DNA of 5,168 nt from Pigmentiphaga sp. (GTDB lineage: Bacteria; Pseudomonadota; Gammaproteobacteria; Burkholderiales; Burkholderiaceae_B). Where the stretch lies: NCBI GenBank assembly GCA_023228945.1, contig JALOAI010000067.1, positions 1-5,168 of the forward strand, given 5' to 3'. Below are positions 4,256 to 5,168 of the stretch, piece by piece. Numbering within the stretch: the first letter of the stretch is position 1; the number at the start of each line of letters is the position of its first letter. The position numbers were made by a program, and so were the translations under genes. The notes beneath the pieces were generated by a model. The model was given only the letters and a program-made list of their open reading frames with translations. It had not been told where the DNA came from and did not search any database.

Positions 4256-5168
4256 ATGATGGACGTGAAAGATTTACTTTCGAGAATGTGGGCCGCCGTG
4301 GTGGCGGTGTTTTTCGGGGCATTCGTGTTGTCGTTGGCGAACACGGCGCACGCCCGCGTTTTCCCCGAATGCAACCCGGCAACAGAGGCCGCGAAGTTCT
4401 ACGGCGCGGAAGATGTAGATGCTTGGGTGAAGCGCGTTTGTGACGCGCAGGAAGCGGCTTTCCAGACATGGGAAACGAACCTGCAAAAGCTGGACATTGG
4501 GCAGCAAGATTTGTCGATGGCGACGAACGCCGGGAATTGGCAAGCCTACCGGGACAAGTGGGCCGAATTGCTGCCGGTTTTGAAGGAACTGGAAGCCGCT
4601 GCGGTGGCGAACCGGAACGCGCCAGGCGCGGCGAATATCCTCAGCCTGTATCGCAACGATTTGGGCCTGTTCTTGCAGAATGCGGGCCTTGCCTCTGCGG
4701 GTAGCCTGGACGATTTCAGCGCCCGGATTCTGGCGGGCCTGGACGGCGAACGGCCAGCAGCGGCGGCAACGGCCGGTGTCAATGTCGTGCAGCAGTCCGT
4801 GACGCGAGGCGTTGAGTTCGGCAAGGGTATTGGAACGGCCCAAGCGGAGACGATTCTTGCGGAGTATCGCGCCCAGGTGCAGCAACGCGGCGCGGAACGC
4901 ATGGAACAGCTCGGCGGCTCGACTGTGAGCGGCTATTTCGGCGGCTTCGGTGAGCGCATCAAGGCGGCTTTCGGCGGCTGGTTGTTCTACCTGGTCACGG
5001 TCTGCTTTGTCGGCGCGTGGCTGGCGCACAAGCGGCGGCAAAACCCTGTGACGGTCGGCACGGCCGTTGGCCTGGCCTTCCTCGTTCCATCGGTCGGCAT
5101 GTTGCTTCTGTTCGTGTTCGCGCCGTTCATTCCGGGCTGGTTCATCCTCGCCGCGACGGTCGCCGGAA
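4256..5168 (+). CDS. Exported/membrane protein of unknown function, C-terminus off the window
   Basis: The frame is open from ATG 4256 to the right edge, 304 residues so far. Residues 1-33 look like a signal peptide: a short charged start (MMDVKDLLSRMW), a hydrophobic core AAVVAVFFGAFVLSLA, and AHA at 31-33 as a signal peptidase I site before RVF. The next roughly 205 residues are hydrophilic, Ala- and Gln-rich and mainly helical in look, with two cysteines (C39, C62) that could form a disulfide in the periplasm. Hydrophobic segments follow at about 242-257 and 267-289, with another beginning near 292. HKRRQ between the first two suggests a cytoplasmic loop by the positive-inside rule. It would thus be a periplasmic domain anchored by C-terminal membrane helices. 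It starts 33 bases after traD and is probably in the same operon. I do not recognise the family. A mating-channel, envelope or entry-exclusion role fits the place but is inference. Ti plasmids have traG here, and no coupling-protein motif is seen. Confidence 0.8.
   Translation, partial: MMDVKDLLSRMWAAVVAVFFGAFVLSLANTAHARVFPECNPATEAAKFYGAEDVDAWVKRVCDAQEAAFQTWETNLQKLDIGQQDLSMATNAGNWQAYRDKWAELLPVLKELEAAAVANRNAPGAANILSLYRNDLGLFLQNAGLASAGSLDDFSARILAGLDGERPAAAATAGVNVVQQSVTRGVEFGKGIGTAQAETILAEYRAQVQQRGAERMEQLGGSTVSGYFGGFGERIKAAFGGWLFYLVTVCFVGAWLAHKRRQNPVTVGTAVGLAFLVPSVGMLLLFVFAPFIPGWFILAATVAG

Noticed and set aside
4274..5041. A 255-residue minus-strand frame opposite the membrane protein gene, and shorter relatives at 4125-4469 and 4546-4902
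   Set aside because: The plus-strand frame has a ribosome binding site, signal peptide and membrane helices; the minus frames have none and look like shadows of GC-rich coding sequence.
1..5168. CRISPR arrays, tRNA or rRNA genes, insertion sequences and toxin-antitoxin pairs
   Set aside because: I saw no regularly spaced repeats, no cloverleaf-like segment, no transposase motifs or flanking terminal repeats, and no recognisable toxin-antitoxin pair.

Overview
This window looks like the DNA-processing (mobilisation) core of a GC-rich, probably proteobacterial conjugative plasmid or integrative element. The support is a 1111-residue TraA-type relaxase/helicase of the MOBQ (RSF1010 MobA / Ti plasmid TraA) class, a divergent traC-traD pair, and between them a 193-bp gap holding a recognisable oriT. 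The relaxase gene is very GC-rich. The gap at 106-197 is clearly AT-rich and traC is somewhat less GC-rich than its neighbours. The host genus cannot be read from the sequence; a beta- or gammaproteobacterial host is only a guess from GC content and general style.

Layout from left to right. Positions 1-105 (minus) hold the first 35 codons of a small hydrophilic protein that runs off the left edge, behind a perfect AGGAGG ribosome binding site. Positions 106-197 are an AT-rich intergenic stretch with at most a weak promoter. Positions 198-3533 (minus) hold traA: an N-terminal relaxase with Tyr25 and a three-histidine metal site, a complete superfamily-1 helicase, and a long charged C-terminal region. 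Positions 3534-3726 are the divergent control and transfer-origin region. It contains a KorA-like palindrome beside traA, two 7-bp-stem hairpins, a nic-like core GTAAGTGCGCA, one extended -10 promoter candidate in each direction, and a strong ribosome binding site for traC. Positions 3727-3978 and 4001-4222 (plus) are traC and traD. From 4256 to the right edge runs an open gene for an exported or membrane protein of unknown function, with a signal peptide, a periplasmic domain and C-terminal membrane segments.

Working together: TraA would cut one strand in oriT, stay bound to the 5' end through Tyr25, and unwind the plasmid with its helicase half. TraC and TraD are the small accessory proteins found beside oriT in Ti-type systems. 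If the nicked strand is the plus strand, as the orientation of hairpin then TGCGC suggests, the traC side enters the recipient first and traA last. The order traA / oriT / traC-traD matches the Ti plasmid plan, except that the next gene is not the coupling protein traG but the unidentified membrane protein.

I see no wholly new system. The least explained parts are that membrane protein, the non-standard bases after the nic core, the KorA-like palindrome, and the TraD-like reading frame that continues upstream into traC.
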